A stretch of 64,000 bases of DNA from Hyphomonadaceae bacterium (GTDB lineage: Bacteria > Pseudomonadota > Alphaproteobacteria > Caulobacterales > Aquidulcibacteraceae). The notes beneath the pieces were generated by a model, which was not told the origin of the DNA, did no database searches, and saw only the letters and a program-made list of their open reading frames with translations. Below are positions 25,201 to 32,596 of the stretch, piece by piece. A program made the translations under genes and the position numbers. Numbering within the stretch: position 1 is the first letter of the stretch; every line of letters begins with the position of its first letter. The DNA lies in assembly GCA_009773395.1 (NCBI GenBank), contig WRPI01000005.1:124001-188000 (forward strand), read 5' to 3'.

Positions 25201-25855
25201 CGAACTTGGGCGTTTTGATCACGCTATGGATATGTTGGAGTTTGATACTTCAAAAGACGCTGCAAGAGTGAGAACCGAAATATATTGGCGCAAGGGCGAC
25301 TATCGTAACGCGGCAGTTCAAGCCAAAGTAAATTTGCCTGCGCCTGCCGCCAGTTTTGAACCAGCTGAAGCAGGCGAAATATTGCGTGCAAGTTTGGCAA
25401 TGTCACTCTCGGGTGACCGTGCTGGTGCAATTGCTCTGGCAAGGCCCTATGGAGCAGCAATGGGTAAATCAGCCTATGCTGAAGCTTTCAAAATTGTGAC
25501 CTCAAACGAAGTGCCAGCAGCGCAAAGATTGACTGCGGCAGTTGCAGCCGTAAGGGGTTCATCGCCATTTGATAAATTGATAAGGGACTTGCGCACCAAT
25601 GTTGCGACAGTTTCAACGCCAAATCTGGCGACTATGCAAAATGCTGCTACGGGGCCAACCGATGGCAATCCGGGGATTGTAAATCCCAAACCAACCGCCA
25701 CAGCTACGCCAGCTACGACAAGAAATGCGACCATAACACGAAGGCCAGTGGCAAAAACTACGGCCAGACCTAAACAAGCGAACCAAAGAAGCGCCCAAAA
25801 CACTCGCCGCTCCATCCAAGCCCCAAAAGATCCGCCAGTAATTGGTGGGCGATAA
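22226..25855 (+). CDS. Very large exported TPR-containing protein of the fliLM operon
   Basis: A 1209-residue protein with a signal peptide (MYLRRFFAYLVSFALIAQPV, cleavage near AAQ). An Ala/Pro/Lys-rich linker around residues 290-320 separates an N-terminal beta-rich part from a long alpha-helical C-terminal part. The latter contains tetratricopeptide-like segments such as KFYLAWEMPHEALGVVRTIK, AQLNAERAKALATQENTKEL and LAAVYILDHKPDEALQTIWN. The last 80 residues are basic and Thr/Pro-rich. Large TPR proteins at this place in Caulobacter-like genomes are uncharacterised or poorly known. Coupling with the MotE-like gene suggests a shared periplasmic role near the motor. Confidence 0.85.
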   Translation: MYLRRFFAYLVSFALIAQPVAAQNAAPKAPAAKAAAPATPAVASGTALRFDGREYDTHARILLKWPNAQAARSRTSVNGSMGIINLPVGVNANANEIKNFAPNFIAAAALSADKKTIRLALSKNVRIVKSYDGNIESLDFVVENATDPAPYNAEIGLIEPTSDTAEPARSEHYVSAELKPLINWPAPAGAPRVKVEASQSGSFTRITMSGADFGPHLFARKGDRAAVTLPGLYALDIASLRSHLPNHVKDAVRYNSATHTSLVMDVEAGYQIRERQEAGTIYIDILPPGTVNGSYNPDEAEKAAPKAKTKTAEPKAKAAAGHEPSDANPVIGDIAPQSVAAPRRTIADPAPSGTLAVSIKETQPSLVLDFAFDAPAPAAIFRRGSNIFVVFATKANFTVPNMPANALVNSITAIKGDGASGIKISASANAQINPSALGNHWFIGISANSPIIARSIAISGERAPDDSNRIKAVVPDAITNGTLTDPEVGDNILVGMALGPPSQVVKTRSFLEATIVNSWHGLAVIPRVDDMEIRLAHDGFVVVRPDGMELANVAGSGANGGFATNAPGFVDFDNWRMGPQSSFVQNLDKLKRLAAVEANDMTKGFALQTDLAKFYLAWEMPHEALGVVRTIKATNPEAAHTAQIIGLQGIAQTAMLRGREALETLSALELTDDAASQLWAAMAAMQSGDPAEARKRFEAGASALAGFSKEQQAKFLLNEAIAAYQLEDFVAAQLNAERAKALATQENTKELASLIRAQVDGKTGNAAAAISVLDELAKSHSDEIRARAVFAKAMLDVSQDGSKRAESIAKLDGLRYDWRGDDLELDILRNLAELYIAGGDVRSGLSTLSAAATLRPELPAARELRNVLAQQFRHLFLEGGAEGMDPIQALALFYDYRNLTPIGPEGDQMARGLADRLIHLDLLPQATELLKHQVDNRLQGFAKSQVATDLAAVYILDHKPDEALQTIWNSRITQLPAELNHQRRIIEAISLAELGRFDHAMDMLEFDTSKDAARVRTEIYWRKGDYRNAAVQAKVNLPAPAASFEPAEAGEILRASLAMSLSGDRAGAIALARPYGAAMGKSAYAEAFKIVTSNEVPAAQRLTAAVAAVRGSSPFDKLIRDLRTNVATVSTPNLATMQNAATGPTDGNPGIVNPKPTATATPATTRNATITRRPVAKTTARPKQANQRSAQNTRRSIQAPKDPPVIGGR

Positions 25856-25887
25856 GTTCAGTCTGGGAATGATTTTTGCTAATAAAC

Positions 25888-26736
25888 CTAATTGCTTGCA
25901 AATTCGACAAGTAGTTTGGCATATTCATCAGGGCTATCAATAAAGGGCGCGTGGCCTGCGCCTTCTATCCATTGGGCCCTGCCGCGCCATAAATTGCCAT
26001 AGGCCAATTTATCGACCAATTTAGGGTCAAAGAATGGCTCATTGGTTCCTTGAATGAGCGCGATTGGGATTTTGCTTTCGGCTATGGTTTGGCGTTGTGG
26101 TTTTTCGTCTTGATGGCCGATTAAATATTCAAAAATGCCGCCACGAAGCCTGCCATCAGCACGATTAACGGCTGCGAGCATTTCAGGACTTGGCAAATTG
26201 GGCGCGAACATTGTTGTGGCGAATGTTTCCAATTGCGTTGGGGTGGCATCGACCATTCCCGTAACTTCGGCACCAACAACGGGCAAGAAAATTTCACCAA
26301 CTTCGGCTAAAGCTGGGCCACAAGGCGGGGTACCAGTCAAAATAACGCCTTGCGGCGAAGCGCCGCGCGCCAACATTTCAATGCATAAATGCCCACCCAA
26401 TGACCAGCCAAGAATGAAATAATTTTCAAGTGATAAATGGTCAACAAACCCCATAATGGTCTTTGCAAGGCCCGGCATATTATATTCGGCTGCGGTATCA
26501 ATCGCATCATCGCTTTCGCCACAACCTGGCAAATCGAGGGCATAAAGCGCGAATTGTTTCAGGGCTGGGCTTTCAAACAATGCCCTAAAGGCTGCTTTTG
26601 AAGCACTATTGCCATGAACCAAGACGATGGTGTTAGCATTTGGCGCCGGGCGGTGCCAAAAAGCAATTTTATTATTGCCAATTTGGGCAAAGTCCCGCGT
26701 GGTGTTAGTTGGCGTATTTTCTTGATATTGTGACAA
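25888..26736 (-). CDS. Alpha/beta hydrolase
   Basis: An alpha/beta-hydrolase of about 282 residues. The oxyanion region VLVHGNSASKAAF, the nucleophile elbow GWSLGGH, and the late QWIEGAGHAPFIDSPDEY with the catalytic His are visible. The substrate is unknown. The preferred start is the TTG at 26736 (LSQYQENTPTN), which has GGAG eight bases upstream; the open frame begins at a TTG at 26754 immediately after the fliP stop. The gene directly follows fliO-fliP and so appears to ride in a flagellar operon without an evident flagellar role. Confidence 0.85.
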   Translation of the reverse strand: MSQYQENTPTNTTRDFAQIGNNKIAFWHRPAPNANTIVLVHGNSASKAAFRALFESPALKQFALYALDLPGCGESDDAIDTAAEYNMPGLAKTIMGFVDHLSLENYFILGWSLGGHLCIEMLARGASPQGVILTGTPPCGPALAEVGEIFLPVVGAEVTGMVDATPTQLETFATTMFAPNLPSPEMLAAVNRADGRLRGGIFEYLIGHQDEKPQRQTIAESKIPIALIQGTNEPFFDPKLVDKLAYGNLWRGRAQWIEGAGHAPFIDSPDEYAKLLVEFASN

Positions 26737-26754
26737 AACAGATTCTCCAAGCAA

Positions 26755-27573
26755 TTAGCCCGACGGAACGATTTTGAAGCTCTGGACCAGGCTTTCGGCA
26801 ACCAAGCGCCAGCCATCGACCAAAACAAAGAAAATCAACTTAAAAGGCAATGAAACCACCACTGGCGGCAACATCATCATGCCCATTGCCATTAGAATTG
26901 AAGCGACCACTAAGTCAATAATTAAAAATGGCACAAAAAGCAAAAATCCAATTTCGAATGAACGGCGTAACTCGGATATCATAAAAGCTGGTGTTACCAC
27001 CCGCATCGGCAATGCCGCAATATTCGCGGGGCGCGGAACCCGTGACAGGCGAATAAACAGGCCTAGGTCAGCTTCGCGGGTTTGCGCCAGCATGAAAGAT
27101 TTAAGGGGCGCGGTCGCTGCGGGCCAAGCTTGTTCAATTGTCATTTCTTTTTTGGTTAAGGGTTCAATGCCTTGGGTCCAAGATCTTTCAAATGTTGGCC
27201 CCATAACGAATGCGGTTAAGAATAATGCCAATGATATTATCACCGCATTTGGCGGAGCTTGTTGCAGACCAATGGCGGTTCGCAGGAGTGACAAAACCAC
27301 AACTATGCGCACAAAACTCGTGGTCATTATTACGAATGAAGGCGCGAGGGACATTATTGTAATCAAAGCAATGGTTTGCACCACGCGCTCGGTCAAGCCA
27401 GTGCCATCGCCCAAATCGAGGCTTACGGTTTGCGCATATGCCGCCGCAACGCCCAATGAAGTGCCGATAAAGCCGAGCAAGCAAATGAGGGCATATTGGC
27501 GTATTATTTTCCACGCGAATTTTTTATCAGTTTTGATTTGCGCTTTTTGCTCGCTGGGTATTAATGGCTTCAC
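26755..27573 (-). CDS. fliP: Flagellar export gate protein FliP
   Basis: Core membrane component of the flagellar type III export gate, 272 residues. It has an N-terminal cleavable-like segment (YALICLLGFIGTSLGVAAAY) and the family signatures FVIMTTSFVRIVVVLSLLRT with GLQQAPPNAVIISLALFLTA, and near the C-terminus FEIGFLLFVPFLIIDLVVAS plus ILMAMGMMMLPPVVVSLPFK. It overlaps fliO by four bases (ATGA). The N-terminus contains about 30 extra residues compared with short FliP proteins. Confidence 0.97.
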   Translation of the reverse strand: MKPLIPSEQKAQIKTDKKFAWKIIRQYALICLLGFIGTSLGVAAAYAQTVSLDLGDGTGLTERVVQTIALITIMSLAPSFVIMTTSFVRIVVVLSLLRTAIGLQQAPPNAVIISLALFLTAFVMGPTFERSWTQGIEPLTKKEMTIEQAWPAATAPLKSFMLAQTREADLGLFIRLSRVPRPANIAALPMRVVTPAFMISELRRSFEIGFLLFVPFLIIDLVVASILMAMGMMMLPPVVVSLPFKLIFFVLVDGWRLVAESLVQSFKIVPSG

Positions 27574-27860
27574 TTCTTTGTCCCCTGTAAAGCACTTGAA
27601 TTTATTTGGCCAAGCTCATTTGCGCCATTTGGCCCGATGAGAATGAGTTTCTCAACGCCGTCGCACGAGACTATGAGCATTCGGGTTTTTCCTGCGTCAA
27701 GCCAAAGGTTTTCAACGATTTTCAAACGGCTAGGGCTCGCAGTTTTTTGGCCAAAATTTCCCAGTAAGCCATAGCGTTTCAATGCCCAGGCCAAGCCAAG
27801 TAACAACCCCAATGTGATTGCCAAAGCACCCAAAGATCGCAATAATTCTATAATCGACAT
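27570..27860 (-). CDS. fliO: Flagellar biosynthetic protein FliO
   Basis: A 96-residue protein with one N-terminal transmembrane helix (LGALAITLGLLLGLAWALKR) and a short cytosolic domain containing RLKIVENLWLDAGKTRMLIV and VEKLILIGPNG, typical of FliO. FliO aids FliP complex formation in the export gate. It starts the fliO-fliP-hydrolase operon and is divergent from flgB; the space between holds two CtrA-type boxes. Confidence 0.88.
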   Translation of the reverse strand: MSIIELLRSLGALAITLGLLLGLAWALKRYGLLGNFGQKTASPSRLKIVENLWLDAGKTRMLIVSCDGVEKLILIGPNGANELGQINSSALQGTKK

Positions 27861-27885
27861 TGCCCCAAGAAGTGATTTGAAACGG

Positions 27886-27900
27886 TTAATGAAGTCTTAA
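27886..27900. promoter_or_regulatory. CtrA-type box 1 between fliO and flgB
   Basis: TTAA-TGAAGTC-TTAA, a perfect TTAA-N7-TTAA site. It lies 26 bases from the fliO ATG and could serve the fliOP promoter. CtrA is the alphaproteobacterial cell-cycle regulator that activates early flagellar operons in Caulobacter. Confidence 0.75.
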
Positions 27901-27916
27901 AGTTACCCATTCAAGA

Positions 27917-27931
27917 TTAAGCCAAACTTAA
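27917..27931. promoter_or_regulatory. CtrA-type box 2 between fliO and flgB
   Basis: TTAA-GCCAAAC-TTAA, a second perfect TTAA-N7-TTAA site, centred 31 bases (three helical turns) from the first and 52 bases before the flgB ATG at 27984. This spacing fits cooperative CtrA binding and activation of the flgB-flgC-fliE operon. Confidence 0.8.
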
Positions 27932-27983
27932 CCATGTTTCTTTATTTTGGTGGCGAACGGAAGAAGTCCACGGATTACCAAAC

Positions 27984-28427
27984 ATGAGCATTGCCGACAC
28001 TCCATATTTTGCTGTCCTGCGGGAAAGGTTGGGCTTTTTGGGTCAACGCCAAAAAGTGTTGGCCGATAATGTCGCCAATGCGTCAACCCCAAAATTCGTG
28101 CCAAGAGACATGGACGAAAGGGCGTTTAACGATAGTTTAGCGCGTATAATGCCGCAAGCCGCAGGCGGGCTTGCTGGGCCAAACCCGATTGCGCCCGTAA
28201 CCATGGCGGCAACCAATGGGATGCATTTAAGTGGCGGTGGCGGCGCGAGTAACTCACTCAATGCCATTCGTTCGCCTGACAGCGAAGTCACATTGGACGG
28301 TAATGCCGTGGTTCTAGAAGAACAAATGATCAAAGTCGCAGACACCAGAATGAATTATGACATCGCCTTGGGGCTTTATCAAAAAGGCATTCAATTGATG
28401 CGGCTGGCCGCACGACGGCCAAATTAG
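27984..28427 (+). CDS. flgB: Proximal rod protein FlgB
   Basis: Proximal rod subunit of 147 residues. The N-terminal helix FGVLRER-like segment is YFAVLRERLGFLGQRQKVLA, followed by DNVANASTPKFVPRDMDERA, the rod signature. The C-terminal NYDIALGLYQKGIQLMRLAA helix is also typical. It is slightly longer than FlgB of E. coli (138), because of a Gly/Ala-rich middle. First gene of flgB-flgC-fliE, with a CtrA-type box 52 bases upstream. Exported by the flagellar type III system. Confidence 0.95.
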   Translation: MSIADTPYFAVLRERLGFLGQRQKVLADNVANASTPKFVPRDMDERAFNDSLARIMPQAAGGLAGPNPIAPVTMAATNGMHLSGGGGASNSLNAIRSPDSEVTLDGNAVVLEEQMIKVADTRMNYDIALGLYQKGIQLMRLAARRPN

Positions 28428-28439
28428 GGAAGATAGATT

Positions 28440-28853
28440 ATGGCTGACATGAACATCGCTTTAAGCATCGCCGCCAGTGGCCTTCGCGCCCAAACTGCGC
28501 GCATGAAAACCATTGCCGAAAACATTGCCAACGCAAGCTCGACTGCCAATGCACCGGGCGGCGACCCTTATCGGCGCAAAGTCGCTAATTTTGGCCAAGT
28601 GTTAGATAGGGAAAGCGGCATTTCCCAAGTTCGCATGACCGGCGTATCGCGTGATAAGGCCGAGTTCAAATTGCGCTATGACCCAACCCACCCCGGTGCA
28701 GATGCCAATGGTTATGTGAAAATGCCCAACGTAAATACATTGCTTGAAGCGATGGATATGCGCGAAGCCCAACGCGCTTACGAGGCCAATTTGAACGTGG
28801 TCGAAAGTGCGCGCGCCATGCTTGGTAAGACGATTGACCTTTTAAGAAGATAG
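28440..28853 (+). CDS. flgC: Proximal rod protein FlgC
   Basis: Proximal rod subunit, 137 residues. Hallmarks: the N-terminal IALSIAASGLRAQTARMKTI with ENIANASSTANAPGGDPYRR, and the C-terminal NVNTLLEAMDMREAQRAYEA with NLNVVESARAMLGKTIDLLR. It follows flgB by 12 bases and precedes fliE by 10 in a compact operon. FlgC joins FlgB and FliE in the proximal rod. Confidence 0.97.
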   Translation: MADMNIALSIAASGLRAQTARMKTIAENIANASSTANAPGGDPYRRKVANFGQVLDRESGISQVRMTGVSRDKAEFKLRYDPTHPGADANGYVKMPNVNTLLEAMDMREAQRAYEANLNVVESARAMLGKTIDLLRR

Positions 28854-28863
28854 GGACTGAATT

Positions 28864-29175
28864 ATGAACGCAGCAGCATTATTGGCATCAAAAGCCTATG
28901 GCGGCATTTCGGGGGCAGTTTCGGGCGCGGCTACGGGGCCGCAAGTTGCGGGTGCTGGTGTGGATTTTTCATCGCTTGTTGCCAGCCAATTCACCTCGGC
29001 AATTGAAGCCTCACGCGCCGCCGAAGCGCAATCAGCGCAAGCGGTTACTGGCAAGGCCGAATTGGTGGATGTTGTAACCGCCGTCGCCGCAGCCGAAGTG
29101 CAAATGGAAACCATGATTGCCTTCCGCGACCAAGCAATACAAGCGTATCAAGAAATCACGAGAATGCCGATCTAG
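28864..29175 (+). CDS. fliE: Flagellar hook-basal body adaptor FliE
   Basis: A 103-residue protein joining the MS ring to the rod. The C-terminal half AELVDVVTAVAAAEVQMETM with IAFRDQAIQAYQEITRMPI is the FliE signature. The N-terminus is Gly/Ala-rich. Last gene of flgB-flgC-fliE; the two-hairpin element copy B begins directly behind the stop codon, and a bidirectional terminator follows at 29295. Confidence 0.95.
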   Translation: MNAAALLASKAYGGISGAVSGAATGPQVAGAGVDFSSLVASQFTSAIEASRAAEAQSAQAVTGKAELVDVVTAVAAAEVQMETMIAFRDQAIQAYQEITRMPI

Positions 29176-29280
29176 GCTCTCAGATTGCCGCCTTCGCTTC
29201 GCTCACTTAGCAATCTGGGGAAAAGCGGAAAAGAAAAATGATAAAGCGTGGTTTATTATTTTTCTTTGCATATTTTTTTC
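29176..29280 (+). repeat. Two-hairpin dispersed element, copy B (downstream of fliE)
   Basis: Begins right after the fliE stop. Hairpin 1 pairs CAGATTGC (29181-29188) with GCAATCTG (29210-29217) around CTTCGCTTCGCTCAC. Hairpin 2 pairs AAAGAAAAATGATAAA with TTTATTATTTTTCTTT (only one G-T pair) around GCGTGG, followed by GCATATTTTTTT. It shares plan and loop with copies A and C while stem bases differ in matched pairs. Confidence 0.85.
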
Positions 29281-29294
29281 GATTATCCGCAAAC

Positions 29295-29336
29295 AAAAAA
29301 GGCGGGACATTCAATTGCCCCGCCTTTTGTTTTTGT
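29295..29336. terminator. Bidirectional rho-independent terminator
   Basis: AAAAAAGGCGGG and CCCCGCCTTTTGTTTTT form a GC stem flanked by A and T runs. It can end transcription of flgB-flgC-fliE on the plus strand and of the TonB receptor gene (stop at 29352) on the minus strand. Confidence 0.85.
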
Positions 29337-29351
29337 TTCTATTTGCAAGAA

Positions 29352-32342
29352 CTATAATTTATAGTTCAACAATAGGGTAAATGCGCGACCGCGTGGATCC
29401 GCAACCCGTGGTTCCCAATTACCGCCAGAACCGCCGTTTGAATCATAGGTAATTGCAAATGGAGGATCTACATTAAATAGGTTTTTCACGCCCGCAGTAA
29501 TGGTGAAGTTTTGAAATCCACGATAAGTAACCGAAGCATTATAAGTGATATATTCATCAACTTTTACGACAACTTCTGGCGGAACAATCGTGCCATTGGC
29601 AACACCTGGTAATTTACCATTGATGTATCCTTGGCGGTAAGTTTGCGAAACTGAACCACTCCAATCGCCTTGGCGATAAGTGAAGAACGCATTATGTTTC
29701 CACTCAAGACCCAAATCACCAGTAAGTGTGAAGATGCCAATTTCACTTGGTCCCCAAGGCGCGCTTGGCAATAATTTGGACTTTTTCTCAAGCAAATAAG
29801 TGCCATCAAGACCCGCCGACCAATGGCCAGAAAATAAGTCACCGCGACCGCGTAAACCAAGCTCGACCCCTTCAGTGATTGACTCGCCGGCATTAGCATT
29901 ACGAGCATCAATCAAAGTTAAATTGCCGGCACTGTCACGAATGAATCTTTCTGGGAACAATGCATAATTGTCACGAAGTTGAAGCACCGACAAAGCAACG
30001 ATATTGTTTGAGCGTTCAATTTTCCACCAATCAAGTGAAATACTAAAATTGTTGTTTGGTTCATAAACAAGTCCGAATGATTGTTGATCCGCAGTTTCAG
30101 GACCAAGATCAATCTTACCGCCGGTCAAGATATTAGGATTGACCACTTCGCAACCAACTATCGCAACATTCGGCAATCCGCCTGGGCACTTGCCAGGGTC
30201 AGCCAAAGTCGCACCCGGGAATGGTGAAACTGTTGTTCCGTTGAAAATTTGGTTGAATGATGGAACGCGGAAACCCGTATTATAAGATCCACGGAACAAT
30301 ACTTGCGGAATTGGGCGATATTTAATTGAAACTTTTGGATTAGTAGTAACCCCAAAGCCCGAATAAGCATCACGCCTTACGGCAATTGTCAATTCCATAT
30401 TTTCAATGATTGGCAACATGATTTCGCCAAAAATCGCGTTAATGTTGCGACTAACTTGAGGGAGTGCATTTACATTGTCAAAAGGAGCCAAGAAAACTTC
30501 TGGCCTTGCAGCGGCTGTGCGCAAATCACCGTTGAAATGATAAACTTCTTCACGAAGGCTGATGCCAACCGCCGCCAAGGCTTCTCCGCCCCACATTTTG
30601 AACACCGGGCCAGAAGCTGTGGCGTCAACTTCTTTTACTTCAAACTTGCCGCCATAAAGAATTACGCCTTTAGCCGAAGCGCTTTCAAGTGCTGCCAATG
30701 CTGCTGCGGTTTGAGTTTTGCCATCAGGCGCAAACACATTGATGATGCCAGTATTCAAAACATCAACAATACCAGTCACGCCCAATGCAGCATTGGAATG
30801 GCGGTAATAATAGCCACGGCCAAGTTGTGATTGAGATTCGCTGAATGCATAGCTGGTGCCGAGACGATATTCCCATTCACCCATCAATGGCCCTTCAAGG
30901 CCAATAAATGCACGACCCGTATCAGTTGTGGTTTCGATTTCACGCTGTCCGCAAGGGATACAGCGCCAACGATAGGCAATTGGCAAACCGTAACGTGACC
31001 CTGTCGGCTGAACCGAACCCACTGGCGCACCCAAGGTAGGGAACACAGCAAGCAATTTAGTATAAATATCATTATACACGGTTTGCGTTGTTGGGTTTAA
31101 TGGGTAGAGGAAGTTCGAATTTGATGCACCATTGGTTGCAGTCAATGTACCTGACGTTAACTGAGGATTCGAAAATCTTTTGGCAGATTCAGAATTGGAC
31201 ATCATTACTTCAGCAGAAAGTTCGTGACGCCCCATTCTAACCATGGCGCGAGAAACAAAATTCAATTTGGTAATTGGCTGTTGCAACACAACTGCACGCC
31301 CTGTATCCCATGCGCAGGCCAATGCCGCAGCAGGATTGTTCCACAACACTGCATCATATGGTTGCATACCATCAACTGACCCACACCCTGCACCACCTGG
31401 CAAATCCAATGTGTTAACACCGCCATTTGCGAAAACAGTCGTGCTACCTGGTAAGAAAGGCGCGCGTTGGTTAATGCCGCTGGTCAAAGTCGTGCCAGTG
31501 CCACCAAGTAGGGAGCCATTCGGGTTAGCGCCAATTCCAGTCGGGCTAGCATTCAATGGGAATACTGTCGCAAAAGGCGTCCCACGAGTATCAATTGACA
31601 AGCCTTTATTGGGTTGGAAACCGTTAATCCAGTCTCTGTCAGCGCCATCAAGTGCTTTATTATCGCTCCAAGAAACTGTGCCCCAAATATTGAAATGTTG
31701 AGTGTCTAAATCGCCATAGCCGGCCAAAATAGACGCCCTAGCGATTTCACTGCCGCCTTGCTCGGTTATATCGACAAAAGTTTGAAGATTTAGGCCTTCA
31801 TAGCTTTTGCGGGTTATGAAGTTGATACCCCCGCCGATTGCGTCGGTGCCGTAAATTGCCGACGCACCGTCTTTTAGAACGTCAACTCGTTCAATTGCTG
31901 CTTGCGGGATTTGGTTCAAATCAACCGCGCCGCCATTAAGGCCATGCGCAGCAATCCGACGGCCATTGAATAGAATCAATGTGCCAGCCGAGCCTTGTCC
32001 GCGTAAGTTAGCGGCCGAGGCACCATTATTTCCACGTTGCGCGCCAGAAACCACATCGGCATTGGAAGCCAAATTTTCAGGGCCATTGCCGTTAGAGCTT
32101 AATTGCATAATCAATTGCTCAGTGCTCGAAATGCCTTCACGTTCCATTTCTTCGCGGGTGATAATGGTGATTGGCAGCGCGTTATCAAGAACTTTGCGGC
32201 GAATACTTGAACCGGTAACGATTACAGTGCCACTAGCTGATGGTGCGCTTTGTGCGAAGGCGACATTGCCCGAAGTTGCGGCAATAAGCGCGCCGACACT
32301 TGCTGAAACACTAAGTGCAATAATTTTATTTCTTGTTTTCAT
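29352..32342 (-). CDS. TonB-dependent outer-membrane receptor 1
   Basis: A 996-residue receptor. Signal peptide: MKTRNKIIALSVSASVGALI, cleavage near AFAQSAPSA. TonB-box-like and plug region: ASGTVIVTGSSIRRKVLDNA, NGPENLASNADV, FNGRRIAAHGLNGGAVDLNQ and DVLKDGASAIYGTDAIGG. The C-terminal beta-barrel ends with aromatic-type LLLNYKL. This type (large plug, 'GRR' and 'SAIYG') is widespread in Caulobacterales and sphingomonads and imports varied substrates, which cannot be named here. The start at 32342 has AGGGGG about 11 bases upstream; a longer frame is unlikely. A paralog follows at 32597-35599 with near-identical leader and promoter element. Confidence 0.93.
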   Translation of the reverse strand: MKTRNKIIALSVSASVGALIAATSGNVAFAQSAPSASGTVIVTGSSIRRKVLDNALPITIITREEMEREGISSTEQLIMQLSSNGNGPENLASNADVVSGAQRGNNGASAANLRGQGSAGTLILFNGRRIAAHGLNGGAVDLNQIPQAAIERVDVLKDGASAIYGTDAIGGGINFITRKSYEGLNLQTFVDITEQGGSEIARASILAGYGDLDTQHFNIWGTVSWSDNKALDGADRDWINGFQPNKGLSIDTRGTPFATVFPLNASPTGIGANPNGSLLGGTGTTLTSGINQRAPFLPGSTTVFANGGVNTLDLPGGAGCGSVDGMQPYDAVLWNNPAAALACAWDTGRAVVLQQPITKLNFVSRAMVRMGRHELSAEVMMSNSESAKRFSNPQLTSGTLTATNGASNSNFLYPLNPTTQTVYNDIYTKLLAVFPTLGAPVGSVQPTGSRYGLPIAYRWRCIPCGQREIETTTDTGRAFIGLEGPLMGEWEYRLGTSYAFSESQSQLGRGYYYRHSNAALGVTGIVDVLNTGIINVFAPDGKTQTAAALAALESASAKGVILYGGKFEVKEVDATASGPVFKMWGGEALAAVGISLREEVYHFNGDLRTAAARPEVFLAPFDNVNALPQVSRNINAIFGEIMLPIIENMELTIAVRRDAYSGFGVTTNPKVSIKYRPIPQVLFRGSYNTGFRVPSFNQIFNGTTVSPFPGATLADPGKCPGGLPNVAIVGCEVVNPNILTGGKIDLGPETADQQSFGLVYEPNNNFSISLDWWKIERSNNIVALSVLQLRDNYALFPERFIRDSAGNLTLIDARNANAGESITEGVELGLRGRGDLFSGHWSAGLDGTYLLEKKSKLLPSAPWGPSEIGIFTLTGDLGLEWKHNAFFTYRQGDWSGSVSQTYRQGYINGKLPGVANGTIVPPEVVVKVDEYITYNASVTYRGFQNFTITAGVKNLFNVDPPFAITYDSNGGSGGNWEPRVADPRGRAFTLLLNYKL

Positions 32343-32502
32343 TTCGAATAACCCCCTAGGTATTCTTAGGTTTTGGTGTCTATTTTCCATCAATCAAAAA
32401 CTCATGAATGAAGAAAACTTGAACCTGTAAGGTTGCCAGCAGTTGAACCATTCTTCAAGCCGAATTATTGCAAAAATGTAACTTATTACATGGTTTTTTT
32501 GA

Positions 32503-32534
32503 CTTTTATGTCGGGCTTGGCAAAAATGTCGCAC
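32503..32534 (-). promoter_or_regulatory. Conserved upstream element of TonB receptor 1
   Basis: On the minus strand GTGCGACATTTT, 13 bases, then ATAAAAG, ending 161 bases before the ATG at 32342. The same element with identical spacing lies upstream of receptor 2 (35757-35788). It may be a promoter (-35 GCGACA, -10 TAAAAG-like) or a regulator site. Confidence 0.6.
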
Positions 32535-32545
32535 CATTCGACAAC

Positions 32546-32580
32546 AAAAAGGCCGCTGCGGTTGGGCAGCGGCCTTTTTT
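32546..32580. terminator. Rho-independent terminator of TonB receptor 2
   Basis: AAAAAGGCCGCTGC and GCAGCGGCCTTTTTT form a perfect GC-rich stem with a GGTTGG loop and T runs on both strands. It lies 17 bases after the stop of receptor 2 (minus strand) and just upstream of the receptor 1 promoter region, so it insulates the two paralogs. Confidence 0.92.
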
Positions 32581-32596
32581 AGTTAAGCAAATAATC

